Origin: Planctomycetales bacterium
GTDB taxonomy: Bacteria > Planctomycetota > Planctomycetia > Pirellulales > UBA7805
Reading direction: 5' to 3'
DNA length: 5,645 bases
Assembly (NCBI GenBank): GCA_011772275.1
Contig: WVZU01000258.1
Coordinates: 3,337 to 8,981, forward strand
Shown: piece after piece, positions 1 to 5,645 of the stretch
Position numbering within the stretch: the first letter of the stretch is position 1
How the letters are laid out: each line of letters starts with the position of its first letter
Notes under the pieces: model-generated
Databases searched by the model: none
What the model was told of the DNA's origin: nothing
What the model saw: only the letters and a program-made list of their open reading frames with translations
Position numbers and translations under genes: made by a program

Positions 1-149
1 GATACCCGTGTGGCAAGCGCGATTGACTCGGTCACGGTGGCGAAAAAGACTCCCGACCCCGTCAAGGTGGCCGCCGCATCCGTGCGGTCTCGTCGCGGGT
101 CCCACAGCGCCTCTGCTGCCAGCGACGTGGATGGGTTACACTGGAGGGC
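1..149. other. Leader of the channel gene; no assignable gene
   Basis: No complete gene can be supported here. Plus frame 1 is open from the window edge to a stop at 193-195, inside the channel gene. A minus-strand frame sharing the same wobble positions is also open towards the left edge, with a possible GTG start at 35-33 reading M-TESIALATRV off the window. Because both frames have their third codon positions on the same bases, the high GC at those positions cannot separate them. The segment could hold the beginning of a divergent gene or only the upstream region of the channel gene. I see no convincing promoter; TTGACT at 24-29 has no good -10 partner at the expected distance. Confidence 0.3.
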
Positions 150-1907
150 ATGTGGGTTGCTGTATTTAGAGAGCGGAGGTGGAGCCGGCGGCTAACGCTG
201 GTGGCGGTGGCCTTTCTGCTGGGGTGCCTGCAGCGGTCGGCGGGCGCTGACGAGAGCTCGCTGGAGATGGTGCCGTCGGACACGTCCAGCCCACGAGCGA
301 CGTTGCAGAGTTTTATTGAAGCGTGCAACGAATTGCATCGCGTGACCCAGGAGGATCGCTTTTTTGATCGCACCTCGTCCACCCACAAACCGCTCGCCAG
401 GCGGATCCTGGATTGCCTTGATCTGAGCCAGTTTGCTGAATACGAGCGGGAGGAGGCGGGTTCGGAGGCGGCAGTCTGTATCAAAGAAATTCTGGATCGC
501 GTGGCGATTCCGGCTTGGGAGGAAATCCCCGACAAAAAGCAGGTCGAGGCGGCGGCGGGGGGCCCGTTGCGGCGATGGAGGATTCCCGGCACACGACTGA
601 CGATTGCCCGTGTCGAAGAAGGGCCGCAGCGGCATGAGTATCTGTTCACGTCCGGGACGGTGGGACGAGCGGTCCAGTACTATCGAGACATCGCGTCGCT
701 GCCCTATCGCACCAGCGGGCCCGCGGTGTCCCAGGGGTTCTATGTGTGGTACGTTTCCGCGCCCGGACATCCAGTGGCCGCCGCCCTCGTCGATGCCCTT
801 CCTCACTGGGCGACGAAACGGGTGCTCGACCAAGCAGTGTGGAAGTGGCTGGGCCTGTCGATCGCCCTGCTGCTGGCCCTCTTGGCCCTGGGCGCGTGTT
901 ACCGGCTGCACCTCCGGCTGGTCCGTCAGTATCGCGACCGGGCACTACTTCGCTACTGCCTCACCATCGGACTGCCCATCCTGGCCGCGCTGGTCCCGCT
1001 CGCCCTGCGGAACGTCGCCTTCGATTATCTGACGTTGCGTGGCACGTGGCTGTCCGCGGTCAGTTTTCTAAGCTACCTGGCGACCTTGCTGGCGTCCCTG
1101 GTGGTCGTGTTTGCCTTGGGGAACCGGATTGCGGCGATCATTATCGCCTCGCCCCAGATCAACCCGGAAGGGTTGGACGCGCAGTTCATCCGCATCGTGA
1201 CGCGATTGCTCAGCATTGTCGCAGGAGTGATCGTCTTTCTGGAAGGTGGGCAGTACCTGGGCATTCCCGTGACCACCCTGCTGGCCAGCGCCGGAGTTGG
1301 TGGCCTGGCCGTCGCTTTGGCCGCACAAGACACCGTCAAGAATCTGTTCGGAACTATTATGCTGCTCAGCGACAAACCGTTTCGTGTCGGTGAACGGATC
1401 GTGTTTGGAAAGTACGATGGCGTGGTGGAGGACATTGGTCTGCGTTCGACACGAATTCGCCTGCTGACCGGGCACCAGGCGACGATTCCCAATGACGAGC
1501 TGGCGAGGACCGACATTGAAAATGTAGGCCGACGTCCCCATATCCGGCGGATTGCCGATATCCAGATTCCGCTCGACACGCCCCAGGCCAAGGTCCAGCA
1601 AGCCATCAAGATCGTGCGGGCCGCCCTGGAGGATCACGAAGGCCTGCATGCCGATTTTCCTCCGCGGGTCTATTTCAACGAATTTCAGCCCACCGGTTTC
1701 AATATCCGCCTCGTCTACTGGTACCATCCGCCCAGGTACTGGGACTTCCTGGCCTTCAGTGAAAAGTTGAATCTGGCCATTTGTCGCGCGTTCGAGGAGG
1801 AGGGCGTGCCGTTCTCGCTGCCGACGCGGATCCGCTACACCTCTCCCACCGGCGAAGAAAGGCCCCTGGAAATGAAGCTGGTCGACGAGCGGAAGGGTGA
1901 AGAGTGA
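150..1907 (+). CDS. MscS-family mechanosensitive ion channel with N-terminal periplasmic domain
   Basis: Predicted inner-membrane channel that opens under membrane tension and lets solutes out during hypo-osmotic shock. Residues 1-33 look like a signal peptide: a basic stretch (RERRWSRR), a hydrophobic core (LTLVAVAFLLG) and a possible cut after SAGA. LLGC at 23-26 is a weak alternative lipobox. Residues 34-228 form a soluble domain containing SPRATLQSFIEACN (47-60) and EYLFTSGTVGRAVQYY (163-178). Five hydrophobic segments follow, at about 233-252, 269-288, 301-333, 345-366 and 372-405. The last is the Ala/Gly-rich MscS pore helix (VTTLLASAGVGGLAVALAAQ), followed by DKPFRVGERI. The beta domain covers about 412-460 (GVVEDIGLRSTRIR, IPNDEL) and the alpha/beta vestibule about 465-565. 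A periplasmic N-terminus plus five crossings puts the vestibule in the cytoplasm, as MscS requires. ATG 150 is the first start after an in-frame stop at 24-26. GGAGGG (143-148) lies only one base upstream of it, too close for a normal ribosome binding site. At 585 residues it is about twice E. coli MscS. The family is certain; the gating solute and the N-terminal domain's role are unknown. Confidence 0.93.
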   Translation: MWVAVFRERRWSRRLTLVAVAFLLGCLQRSAGADESSLEMVPSDTSSPRATLQSFIEACNELHRVTQEDRFFDRTSSTHKPLARRILDCLDLSQFAEYEREEAGSEAAVCIKEILDRVAIPAWEEIPDKKQVEAAAGGPLRRWRIPGTRLTIARVEEGPQRHEYLFTSGTVGRAVQYYRDIASLPYRTSGPAVSQGFYVWYVSAPGHPVAAALVDALPHWATKRVLDQAVWKWLGLSIALLLALLALGACYRLHLRLVRQYRDRALLRYCLTIGLPILAALVPLALRNVAFDYLTLRGTWLSAVSFLSYLATLLASLVVVFALGNRIAAIIIASPQINPEGLDAQFIRIVTRLLSIVAGVIVFLEGGQYLGIPVTTLLASAGVGGLAVALAAQDTVKNLFGTIMLLSDKPFRVGERIVFGKYDGVVEDIGLRSTRIRLLTGHQATIPNDELARTDIENVGRRPHIRRIADIQIPLDTPQAKVQQAIKIVRAALEDHEGLHADFPPRVYFNEFQPTGFNIRLVYWYHPPRYWDFLAFSEKLNLAICRAFEEEGVPFSLPTRIRYTSPTGEERPLEMKLVDERKGEE

Positions 1908-1933
1908 AGAGTGAAGAGTGAAGGGTGAAGGGA
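1892..1933. repeat. Six-unit GAAGAGT heptamer array overlapping the channel stop codon
   Basis: Six contiguous 7-base units: GAAGGGT, three copies of GAAGAGT, GAAGGGT, then GAAGGGA. The array encodes the last residues of the channel (KGEE), and the stop TGA at 1905-1907 is formed at the junction of units 2 and 3. Every unit junction ending in T followed by GA makes a TGA, and because 7 is not a multiple of 3, successive junctions fall in successive frames, so all three plus frames are closed within 21 bases. On the minus strand the array has no stop. Heptamer arrays of this kind are, to my knowledge, common between genes in planctomycetes. Confidence 0.9.
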
Positions 1934-1961
1934 GGTGCAATCAGGACGGTGCAATCAGGAC
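1934..1961. repeat. Perfect 14-bp tandem duplication
   Basis: GGTGCAATCAGGAC occurs at 1934-1947 and again, identically and without a spacer, at 1948-1961. It directly follows the heptamer array. Its last seven bases, TCAGGAC, are also the start of the ~25-bp direct repeats that follow, so the duplication may have come from slippage or from repeated insertion at the same end sequence. Confidence 0.9.
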
Positions 1962-2003
1962 ATGGGTGGCGCTTTTGGTTCAGGACATAGGTAGCGCTTT
2001 GGT
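1955..2003. repeat. Pair of ~25-bp imperfect direct repeats, possible insertion-sequence end remnants
   Basis: TCAGGACATGGGTGGCGCTTTTGGT (1955-1979) is followed at once by a near copy at 1980-2003, which differs by two G-to-A changes and one missing T in the T run. The motif TCAGGACATAGGTAGCGCTTTGG resembles terminal sequences I associate with DDE transposons (IS481/IS3-like) in planctomycete genomes; that link is from memory. No inverted partner and no transposase fragment occur in the window, so at most this is a solo or nested end remnant. Confidence 0.6.
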
Positions 2004-2030
2004 TTTAGTTAGGGTTTTGGAAGTTAAAGG

Positions 2031-2065
2031 ATTTCCCCCTGGCCAGGGGGAAATCGGAAATCCGA
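2031..2065. repeat. Perfect 24-bp palindrome with an adjoining 12-bp inverted repeat
   Basis: Positions 2031-2054 read identically on both strands: ATTTCCCCCTGG followed by its exact reverse complement. As RNA this would give a 10-bp stem with a GGCC loop. TCGGA-AA-TCCGA at 2054-2065 is a second small inverted repeat sharing the last base. No T run of terminator quality follows on either strand; on the minus strand the stem is followed by CCTTTAACTT. It could be an intergenic repeat element, a weak bidirectional terminator or a protein-binding site. The lack of a nearby promoter argues against an operator. Confidence 0.8.
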
Positions 2066-2287
2066 ATTAGAAACCACAACAAATTCCCAGCACCCATCAC
2101 GCAAACCCCCGCCGGCTCGTCCTGACTCTTTGCGACCTACTGTTCGAATTTGTGTTTCATGCCAAAGTGCTAAAGCGCAAAGGAAACATTCGTGCTTGCG
2201 TGTGAGCGGTTTCGGCGCGCCGGGCCCGCTCAGAAAACCAACGGGGCCATCCTTTTGCGGGGTCCGCCGTGGCAAACCGCCACGTGC

Positions 2288-2313
2288 AGAGGGCCGGAGT
2301 CTGGCTCTTTTTT
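2288..2313 (+). terminator. Weak intrinsic terminator candidate, plus strand
   Basis: AGA-GG-GCC, a 7-base loop, then GGC-TCT forms a short bulged stem (GCC 2293-2295 with GGC 2303-2305, AGA 2288-2290 with TCT 2306-2308). It runs straight into six T at 2308-2313. The stem is short and carries a two-base bulge, and the site is about 380 bases beyond the channel stop, so it is only a candidate for ending the channel transcript. Confidence 0.25.
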
Positions 2314-2352
2314 CGGTCACGAATCGATTGCACTGACGAACGACCATTCCCG

Positions 2353-2378
2353 AAAAAGGTGTCTGCCCCCCTTGGGGC
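2353..2378 (-). terminator. Weak intrinsic terminator candidate for the kinase operon
   Basis: Read on the minus strand, 16 bases after the kinase stop, GCCCC-AAGG-GGGGC makes an all-GC 5-bp stem with a 4-base loop (2378-2365). Five T follow at 2357-2353 after a 7-base gap. The gap weakens it as a classic rho-independent terminator, but position and orientation suit the end of the kinase operon. The sequence GGTGTCTG next to the T run (2358-2365 on plus) resembles short dispersed repeats I associate with planctomycetes, so this may be a repeat element rather than a dedicated terminator. Confidence 0.3.
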
Positions 2379-2394
2379 CGCGCCTGGGGGAACG

Positions 2395-3750
2395 CTACTC
2401 TCCCACCAGCGCCACCCGCAGGTCCATGACGTTGGTGTGCGTGGGGCCCGTTTTCAGCAGGCCACCGGCCTGCTGGAAAAACGAATACGAGTCGTTGATG
2501 GCCAGGTAGCTGGCCATTTGAAGGTTTTGTTGGCGAGCGCTGAGCAGGATATCTGCGTCGGCCCAGGCGCCGGCGGCGTCGGTGGGGCCGTCTTCACCGT
2601 CCGTGCCGCCGGACAGCAGCACGATCCGCTGCAGGCCGTCGTCTTGCAGGTCCTGCAACGCGGCCAGGACCAGCTGCTGGTTCCGACCCCCCTTCCGCGG
2701 CTGGTCGGTCTTGGCCAGGTGGACAACCGGTTCGCCGCCGCTGAGCAGGCAGATGGGTCGCACGGCCTGCGGGTCGTCTCGCAGGCTGCGGCATCGTTCG
2801 GCCAGCTGGCGACCTTCCGCGTTGGCCTCGCCGCGGTTGTCCGAACCCAGCGAGAGGACCTGGTAACCCCGCCGGCCCGCTTCTGCCGCCGCGGCGGCTA
2901 GGGCCGTGGCGTTGCGACCGATGACGTGATTGAAAACGTTGTCGGGAAACGGGGGAACCGCTTCGTTACGCTGAGCGGCGGCTGCGAGAAAATCGAGCAC
3001 CTTTGGGGGGACATCCGGCGGGGCCGCGGCATATTTTTTCAGCACGGCGAGGGCCTCCTGGTCGGTTGTCCGATCGGGATAGGTGGGTCCCGACGCGATC
3101 ATGTCCAGCGGATCGCCGACGATGTCGGAGATGATCAGGGCGATCAGCTGTCCGGCTTGCGAACAGCGGGCCAGACCGCCGCCCTTCAGGCGAGACAATC
3201 GTTTGCGGACCGTGTTCAGCTCCTCAATCGTGGCCCCCCGGTGCATCAGGAACCGCGTGACCGCCTGCTTGTCTTCCAGCGTCAGCGGGGGCCGGGGGGC
3301 AGGCAGCAGGGCGCTTCCCCCACCCGAAATCAGGACCAGGCACAGGTCGTCGGCGGTCAAGGCACCGACCAGCTGCAGAATCCGCTCGGCTCCCTCCACG
3401 CCTGCCGCGGTCGGTTCGTTGACTCCGGCCGGCCGCGCGGCGTGCAGCCGAATTTTGGCTAATGGGCGGAGGCAATCGGCCGGCACGTTGACCTGGCCGC
3501 CGACCTTTTCCCGCACAAGGTCCGCTCCCAACGACTGTTCGACCCCTGCCGCCATGCCCGCCCCCGCTTTGCCGGCCCCCACCACTGCAATCCGCCGCAG
3601 ACGCAAGGCGTGCAGGCAGTGTCCGCAGATCGTCAGCTGATCGCCCTGGCGGTGGATCACGTTGCGGACCAGCCGTTCCGAACGGACGGCCTCCAGGCCC
3701 GCTTGCCAGATCGCGCGGGCGTCGTCGCGTAGCTGTGCGGCGTTTTTCAT
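2395..3750 (-). CDS. Class II glycerate 2-kinase (DUF4147/MOFRL family)
   Basis: Cytoplasmic enzyme predicted to transfer phosphate from ATP to D-glycerate, giving 2-phosphoglycerate, the usual product of this class. At 451 residues it has the family's normal length and both domains. The N-terminal domain contains VGAGKAGAGMA (57-67, with the conserved Lys61), LISGGGSALL (140-149), NTVRKRLSRLKGGGLA (179-194) and SDIVGDPLDMIASGPT (208-223). The MOFRL domain contains CLLSGGEPVV (334-343), GGRNQQL (354-360), LLSGGTDGEDGPTDAAGA (378-395) and TGPTHTNVMDLRV (434-446). Lys61 and Arg356 are the likely matches to the catalytic Lys and Arg reported for bacterial and archaeal members. The ATG at 3750-3748 lies 54 bases after the phosphorylase stop, on the same strand, with only a weak AGGG upstream. 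Co-transcription with the phosphorylase is likely, and the phosphorylase would supply its substrate. The stop is TAG at 2397-2395. No frameshift or missing motif is seen. Other family members act in glyoxylate, serine or tartrate breakdown; the neighbouring gene favours a glucosylglycerate role here. Confidence 0.93.
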   Translation of the reverse strand: MKNAAQLRDDARAIWQAGLEAVRSERLVRNVIHRQGDQLTICGHCLHALRLRRIAVVGAGKAGAGMAAGVEQSLGADLVREKVGGQVNVPADCLRPLAKIRLHAARPAGVNEPTAAGVEGAERILQLVGALTADDLCLVLISGGGSALLPAPRPPLTLEDKQAVTRFLMHRGATIEELNTVRKRLSRLKGGGLARCSQAGQLIALIISDIVGDPLDMIASGPTYPDRTTDQEALAVLKKYAAAPPDVPPKVLDFLAAAAQRNEAVPPFPDNVFNHVIGRNATALAAAAAEAGRRGYQVLSLGSDNRGEANAEGRQLAERCRSLRDDPQAVRPICLLSGGEPVVHLAKTDQPRKGGRNQQLVLAALQDLQDDGLQRIVLLSGGTDGEDGPTDAAGAWADADILLSARQQNLQMASYLAINDSYSFFQQAGGLLKTGPTHTNVMDLRVALVGE

Positions 3751-3804
3751 GTGGCTGCTGCCCTGCAGGCGTTGGGCTGCCGACTCGAGGCACGCTGCTG
3801 GCGT

Positions 3805-5517
3805 TTAGACCAGCCAGGCGATGTCCTGTGCCGCCAGCTCGTAACGTGGATTTTCTACCGGTCGGCCACTGAGCAAATCGCGGCGGACGTGCCACTCAAC
3901 GAGTTTTTTCAGCTCCAAGGTGACCGGTTTTTCGCCAAAGTTGGTCAGCACCAGTACCTGCTGATCACCGTCCAGGCTGCGGCGCGTCAGCGCGACCACC
4001 GACCGATCATCCGTGCTCAAGATGGTTTGATCGGCATCGGGGTGAAACGCAGGTTGAGCGATTCGGACGGCCAGCATATGGCGATAACCGTCCAGGATCT
4101 TCCGCTGGACCGAGTCGCCGTCGGCCAGAATTTGCCGCAACTGGTCGCTCTCAAATTTACGTCGGTTGATGGCCCGGTTGTGACCGGTGCCCTGCACACC
4201 TTTTGTGTCGTTTTTGGTTCCCACGAGGCTGTGAAAGTAAACGCCCGGCACGCCGCGGAGGGCCAGCATCAGGCCCTGGGAGGCGAGAAACTTCCGCGCG
4301 TGGTGGTCCGGAGACAGTCCGGCGGGCGTGTCGAGTGCCGAGACGTAGGTAATGTTCAGTTCGTAGGGGCTCTCCGTTCCGTCGGGGTTGGTTCGCATGC
4401 TGACCAGGCCGCCACGCCGGCGCATACCCTCGATCAGGTTGTCCAGCCGTGGCCCAGATACCAGCCCTTCCAGGGGACGAACCCCAATCCCATCATGCGA
4501 AGCGGTGAAATTGAAATAGGTCATGCCGGGGCCAGGGAATTCCAGATCGGCCAGCCAGGCGCTCAAAGGGCTGGCGTCCCCAGTCAAAAACGCATCCAGC
4601 AACAAGGGCGCCAGGCTGAACTGGTAGACGGCATGCGCCTCGTCGCCATCGCCGAAGTAGCTGACATTTTCTGCGTGCGGCACATTCGTTTCCGTCAGCA
4701 AAATCGTCCCTGGCGCAAGATCGTCCACCAGATCACGCATCAGCTTGACCACCGCGTGCGTCTCTGGCAGGTGCATGCAAGGGGTTCCTATTTGCTTCCA
4801 AAGAAAACCGATGGCGTCCAGGCGAATGATCGTGGCCCCGTGCTGCACGTACAACAGCAAGATGTCCAGCACCTCCAGCAACAGTTCCGGACAGGCAAAG
4901 TTCAAGTCGACCTGGTCCGCACTGAATGTGGTCCACACGTGCCTCGTGCCGCGATTGGTTTCGTAAGGGGTCAGCAGCGGCGTGCTGCGGGGACGCGTGA
5001 CGGCCGAAAGATCCGTGGCGGGATCGACCGCCAGGAAATAATCCGCATACGGCCGCTCGCCCCTCAAGTACCGCTGGAACCAGTCGTTGTGCTGCGAGCA
5101 GTGGTTGACGACAAAGTCAAACGCCAGGCCAAACGACTTGCCCAGCCGATCGACATCGGACCAGTCGCCCACCGCAGGACTCACTCGACGGTAGTCGATC
5201 ACCGCGAAACCGTCGTCGGACGAATAGGGAAAAAACGGCAAGATATGGATGCCGCTGATCACGCGGTCCAGCGCGTAATCCAGGAGGAACTGCCGCTGGG
5301 ATTCGAGGGCCGCCTGGCCGGCCGCGCGGACTTGGTCACCGTAGGTGATCAGCACGACGCTCTGCTGATCCCACAGGGGACGGGCCGCTCGACAGCGAAG
5401 GGCCGCGTAGCGGTCGGCCAGCTGGTCGATACGCCGCAAGATGCCGTCGGCCTGGTTGCCGTACAGAAAACGCAGTTTGTCCAGCATCCGCCAGCGAAAC
5501 GGCTCAGTGACCGGCAT
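3805..5517 (-). CDS. ggaP: GH13 subfamily 18 phosphorylase, probable glucosylglycerate phosphorylase
   Basis: Predicted to cleave 2-O-alpha-D-glucosyl-D-glycerate with phosphate, giving alpha-glucose 1-phosphate and D-glycerate with retention of configuration. The 570-residue protein is full length and has the GH13 catalytic landmarks in order: SSDDGFAVIDYR (99-110); region I DFVVNH (134-139); region II IRLDAIGFLW (231-240), with nucleophile Asp234; region III LLTETNVPH (273-281), with acid/base Glu276; and region IV FTASHDGIGV (337-346), with His341 and Asp342. The stretches AVDPATDLSAVTRPRSTPLL (163-182), TRHVWTTFSADQVDLNF (191-207), NPDGTESPYELNITY (377-391) and HNRAINRRK (446-454) closely follow E. 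coli YcjM (GgaP) as I remember it, more than true sucrose phosphorylase. No signal peptide is present, so it acts in the cytoplasm. ATG 5517-5515 has GAGGG 11 bases upstream (5533-5529) and overlaps the end of the preceding open frame by 14 bases. The kinase that would use its glycerate product follows. The family is firm; the acceptor is inferred from sequence resemblance and the kinase. Sucrose or glucosylglycerol phosphorylase is the alternative. Confidence 0.88.
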   Translation of the reverse strand: MPVTEPFRWRMLDKLRFLYGNQADGILRRIDQLADRYAALRCRAARPLWDQQSVVLITYGDQVRAAGQAALESQRQFLLDYALDRVISGIHILPFFPYSSDDGFAVIDYRRVSPAVGDWSDVDRLGKSFGLAFDFVVNHCSQHNDWFQRYLRGERPYADYFLAVDPATDLSAVTRPRSTPLLTPYETNRGTRHVWTTFSADQVDLNFACPELLLEVLDILLLYVQHGATIIRLDAIGFLWKQIGTPCMHLPETHAVVKLMRDLVDDLAPGTILLTETNVPHAENVSYFGDGDEAHAVYQFSLAPLLLDAFLTGDASPLSAWLADLEFPGPGMTYFNFTASHDGIGVRPLEGLVSGPRLDNLIEGMRRRGGLVSMRTNPDGTESPYELNITYVSALDTPAGLSPDHHARKFLASQGLMLALRGVPGVYFHSLVGTKNDTKGVQGTGHNRAINRRKFESDQLRQILADGDSVQRKILDGYRHMLAVRIAQPAFHPDADQTILSTDDRSVVALTRRSLDGDQQVLVLTNFGEKPVTLELKKLVEWHVRRDLLSGRPVENPRYELAAQDIAWLV

Positions 5518-5645
5518 GCGACAAGTTACCCTCGCGTTTCCTGGTCCTGGAATCCGCGATCCCGCCGGTCAGCGGCTGGCTGTCCCGTCTGGCGACCGAT
5601 GCGGGCCGGCCGCCGACCCGGGCCATGGTGAGCAGCGGAATATTG
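5504..5645 (-). CDS. 3' end of an unidentified gene upstream of the phosphorylase (possible HAD-type phosphatase)
   Basis: One minus-strand frame is open from the right edge to TGA at 5506-5504, overlapping the phosphorylase start by 14 bases. It encodes about 46 C-terminal residues including IPLLTMARVGGRPASVARR. By hand count 37 of 46 codons end in G or C, against about 25 of 39 in the neighbouring frame that stops at TAA just before the phosphorylase, so this frame looks like the coding one. The opening N-IPLL followed by a small turn and ASVARRDS is reminiscent of the segment after motif IV of HAD phosphatases (the GDxxxDIPML region). If that holds, a glucosyl-3-phosphoglycerate phosphatase would suit the neighbours. 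The resemblance rests on few residues and the catalytic part lies outside the window, so the function is left open. Confidence 0.45.
   Translation of the reverse strand, partial: NIPLLTMARVGGRPASVARRDSQPLTGGIADSRTRKREGNLSHAGH

Larger units (their letters stand above)
1908..2394. other. Repeat-rich gap between convergent genes, no credible gene
   Basis: This is the 487-base gap between the channel stop and the kinase stop. The short open frames in it (for example minus 2347-2024 and plus 2192-2509 and 2269-2901) are rich in Arg, Pro and Gly, resemble no family I know, lack convincing ribosome binding sites, and either cross repeats or run antisense into the kinase. Base composition is uneven: about 1985-2110 is clearly AT-richer than the flanking genes and 2200-2394 is GC-rich. 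The segment holds the repeats and terminator candidates listed separately, plus a small GC palindrome at 2213-2222 (CGGCGCGCCG) and a 6-bp inverted repeat with a 5-base loop at 2268-2284. Confidence 0.75.

Noticed and set aside
1068..1940. A 290-codon minus-strand open frame antisense to the channel
   Set aside because: Same register effect as above, and its start lies within the heptamer array, whose minus strand is stop-free. The product resembles no family, while the plus strand encodes an intact MscS domain.
1934..2003. Possible short CRISPR-like array
   Set aside because: The repeats are directly abutting or imperfect, with no unique spacers of even length and no cas gene nearby.
2031..2054. 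Palindrome as an operator for the operon
   Set aside because: It lies downstream of all genes in the window, between two convergent 3' ends, with no promoter nearby.
2024..2347. A 107-codon minus-strand frame in the convergent gap
   Set aside because: It reads through the 24-bp palindrome and adjoining repeats, is full of Arg, Gly and Pro, has no clear ribosome binding site and no family resemblance. It is probably noise in intergenic DNA.
2926..3640. Plus-strand open frames antisense to the glycerate kinase (178 and 185 codons)
   Set aside because: They overlap the kinase motifs on the other strand and show low-complexity Arg/Ser/Pro composition. They are shadows of a real gene.
3751..5631. 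A 626-codon open frame on the plus strand, antisense to the whole phosphorylase gene
   Set aside because: It is in exact antisense codon register with the phosphorylase. Stops there would need TTA, CTA or TCA codons in the sense gene, which a GC-rich gene avoids. The product is rich in Gln, Arg and Val, has no recognisable motif, and the sense strand carries a complete GH13 enzyme.

Overview
GC-rich bacterial fragment with three complete protein genes, a probable fourth gene cut by the right edge, and a repeat-rich gap where the two strands converge. A planctomycete (Pirellulales-type) source is suggested by three things: the MscS-like channel carries a long N-terminal periplasmic domain of a kind I associate with planctomycetes; the channel gene ends inside a GAAGAGT heptamer array; and the gap holds short degenerate repeat debris typical of those genomes. 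No marker gene is present, so this taxonomy is an inference.

Layout. Positions 1-149 are a leader with no gene I can assign. A plus-strand gene for an MscS-family mechanosensitive channel with a signal peptide runs from 150 to 1907. Positions 1908-2394 hold no credible gene but contain a heptamer array, a 14-bp tandem duplication, a pair of ~25-bp direct repeats resembling insertion-sequence ends, a perfect 24-bp palindrome and two weak terminator candidates. On the minus strand, read from the right edge inward, come the tail of an unidentified gene (5645-5504), a GH13 subfamily 18 phosphorylase closest to glucosylglycerate phosphorylase (5517-3805) and a class II glycerate 2-kinase (3750-2395). 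The partial gene overlaps the phosphorylase start by 14 bases, and the phosphorylase and kinase are 54 bases apart, so the three look like one operon.

How they fit together. The phosphorylase should split 2-O-alpha-glucosyl-D-glycerate with phosphate into glucose 1-phosphate and D-glycerate, and the kinase should phosphorylate the D-glycerate to 2-phosphoglycerate for glycolysis. Glucosylglycerate is a compatible solute, so the pair forms a recycling route for an osmolyte. The convergent mechanosensitive channel is a second osmotic-stress function next to it. The partial upstream gene has a C-terminus weakly reminiscent of HAD phosphatases; if so, it could be the phosphatase of glucosylglycerate synthesis, but this cannot be settled from the fragment visible here.
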